A stretch of DNA of 10,821 bases, taken from Alphaproteobacteria bacterium. Lineage in GTDB: Bacteria > Pseudomonadota > Alphaproteobacteria > UBA2136 > UBA6156. Positions 9,406 to 10,821 of this stretch are shown here, one piece after another (the first letter of the stretch is position 1; every line of letters begins with the position of its first letter). The position numbers and the translations under genes are program-made. Location of the stretch: positions 1 to 10,821 of the forward strand of contig JAIXZU010000055.1 in NCBI GenBank assembly GCA_027489415.1. The letters are read 5' to 3'. Below the pieces are notes generated by a model. That model saw only the letters and a program-made list of their open reading frames with translations, did no database searches and was not told where the DNA came from.

Positions 9406-10821
9406 ATGCGTAGCAACACCAATCTCATGAATCTCTTCAACCAGCCGGCCATCCGCCAGTTCGATGCGATCCGCATCGCGCTGTCGGCGCCGGAGCAAAT
9501 CCGCGCCCAGTCGTTCGGTGAAGTGAAGAAGCCCGAAACCATCAACTACCGTACCTTCAAGCCGGAACACGGCGGTCTCTTCTGCGCCCGTATCTTCGGT
9601 CCAGTGAAGGACTACGAATGCTTGTGCGGTAAGTATAAGCGTATGAAGCACCGCGGTATCGTGTGTGAAAAGTGCGGCGTTGAAGTCATCGAATCCAAGG
9701 TCCGCCGTGAACGTATGGGCCACATCGAGCTCGCCGCTCCCGTCGCCCACATCTGGTTCCTCAAGCTCCTGCCTTCCCGTATGTCCGCCATTCTGGAAAT
9801 GCAGCTGAAGGAACTGGAAGCCATCCTGTACTTCGAAAAGTTTGTAGTGATCGACCCAGGCATGACCATGCTCACCAAGGGCCAGCTCATTACGGAAGAA
9901 GAGTACTACCAAGCCATTGAAGAGTTCGGCGAAGACTCCTTCACCGCACAAATCGGCGCCGAAGCCCTCCGCACCATGCTGAAGGACCTCGACCTCCCCA
10001 CCATGCAGGCCGAACTCTCCGGCGAACTGACCGAAGACGTCTCCGAAATGAAGCGCCGCCGCATCGTCAAGCGCCTCAAAATGGTGAACGCGTTCCTGGA
10101 CAGCGGCAACAAGCCGGAATGGATGGTCATGGACGTCATCCCCGTCCTCCCGCCGGAACTCCGCCCGCTCGTTCCCCTCGACGGCGGCCGCTTCGCGACC
10201 TCCGACCTGAACGACCTCTACCGCCGCGTCGTCAACCGTAACAACCGCCTCAAGCGCCTCATCGAACTCCGCGCTCCGGAAATCATCGTGCGTAACGAAA
10301 AGCGCATGCTGCAGGAATCCGTGGACGCCCTGTTCGACAACGGCCGTCGCGGTCGCGTCATCACCGGTGCCAACAAGCGCCCGCTCAAATCCTTGGCCGA
10401 TATGCTCAAGGGAAAGCAGGGCCGCTTCCGTCAGAACTTGCTCGGTAAGCGCGTGGACTACTCCGGTCGTTCCGTTATTACCGTGGGTCCGGACCTGCTG
10501 CTGCACCAGTGCGGTCTGCCCAAAACCATGGCGCTGGAACTGTTCAAGCCGTTCATCTACCACAAGCTGGAACTCCGCGGCGAAGCCACAACCATCAAGG
10601 CCGCCAAGAAAATGGTGGAGCGTCAGGAAGACGTGGTCTGGGACGTTCTCGAAGAAGTCATCCGCGAACACCCCGTTCTGCTCAACCGCGCACCAACCCT
10701 TCACCGCCTTGGTATTCAAGCCTTTTAACCGACGCTCATCGAAGGTAAGGCCATCCAGCTGCACCCGCTGGTAACCACCGCGTTTAACGCGGACTTCGAC
10801 GGAGACCAAATGGCCGTCCAC
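9406..10821 (+). CDS. rpoC: DNA-directed RNA polymerase subunit beta-prime, N-terminal third (3' end outside window; in-frame stop at 10726)
   Basis: The ATG at 9406 follows AAAGGA at 9389-9394 and begins the catalytic beta-prime subunit. The first zinc site is present (Cys72, Cys74, Cys87, Cys90, like E. coli 70, 72, 85, 88), as are the clamp region and the sigma-binding coiled coil around 265-310. The lid/rudder region follows with KGKQGRFRQNLLGKRVDYSG. Codon 441 is TAA, where relatives have Glu (E. coli Glu438, in IQAFEPVLIEGKA). After it the same frame continues PTLIEGKAIQLHPLV and reaches NADFDGD with the Mg-binding Asp463, Asp465 and Asp467, then runs out of the window. A product ending at the stop would be 440 residues and lack the active site. 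Because rpoC is essential, I read this as one gene with a probable G-to-T sequence error. Otherwise it is a broken copy. Confidence 0.93.
10726..10728 (+). other. Premature in-frame TAA in rpoC (codon 441)
   Basis: The codons read GCC TTT TAA CCG ACG CTC ATC. A single G-to-T change at 10726 turns the expected GAA (Glu) into TAA. No base is gained or lost, and homology continues in the same frame on both sides. The next in-frame ATG (10810) lies after the catalytic aspartates, so a restart cannot rescue activity. Confidence 0.9.

Noticed and set aside
10726..10821. Natural split of rpoC into two proteins, as in some lineages
   Set aside because: No ribosome binding site or start codon lies between the stop and the catalytic loop. 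The next ATG at 10810 would lose the three catalytic aspartates.

Overview
The window reads as chromosomal DNA of an alphaproteobacterium. RpoB, RpoC, L10 and L7/L12 all have the alphaproteobacterial style as I know it from memory. The housekeeping genes use strongly biased, GC-rich codons, and the short spacers between them are richer in A+T. A Rhodospirillales-type chemoreceptor relative suggests a motile, possibly Rhodospirillales- or Micavibrio-like organism, but that placement is weak.

Layout: (1) bases 1-178 hold the 3' end of rplA (ribosomal protein L1), closed by a strong terminator. (2) Bases 230-840 are an AT-rich spacer with two small membrane-protein genes, an 81-residue protein with two predicted membrane helices and a 31-residue protein with one. 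Each is followed by a near-identical hairpin. The 31-residue gene has its own candidate promoter, 5' hairpin and terminator. (3) Bases 861-2000 hold a promoter, an L10-type structured leader, rplJ, rplL and a bidirectional terminator. (4) On the minus strand lie a soluble chemoreceptor-like protein (signalling tip at the N-terminus, Cache-like sensor at the C-terminus) and an Amt ammonium transporter. They sit between rplL and rpoB, which are normally adjacent. (5) Bases 4811-10821 hold a strong promoter, rpoB with a Lys/Ala-rich insertion of about 77 residues, and the first third of rpoC, cut off by the window edge.

The housekeeping genes form the usual ribosomal stalk and RNA polymerase region, but it is broken into separately promoted and terminated units. 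As a result rpoBC should not be co-transcribed with rplJL here.

The most striking observation is an in-frame TAA in rpoC at 10726-10728. It replaces a conserved Glu codon just before the catalytic NADFDGD loop, and the conserved protein continues in the same frame right after it. A sequence error is the simplest explanation. I did not find a convincing unknown multi-gene system. The best leads are the rpoC stop, the RpoB insertion, the two small membrane-protein genes, the reversed receptor and the split of the rplJL-rpoBC cluster.
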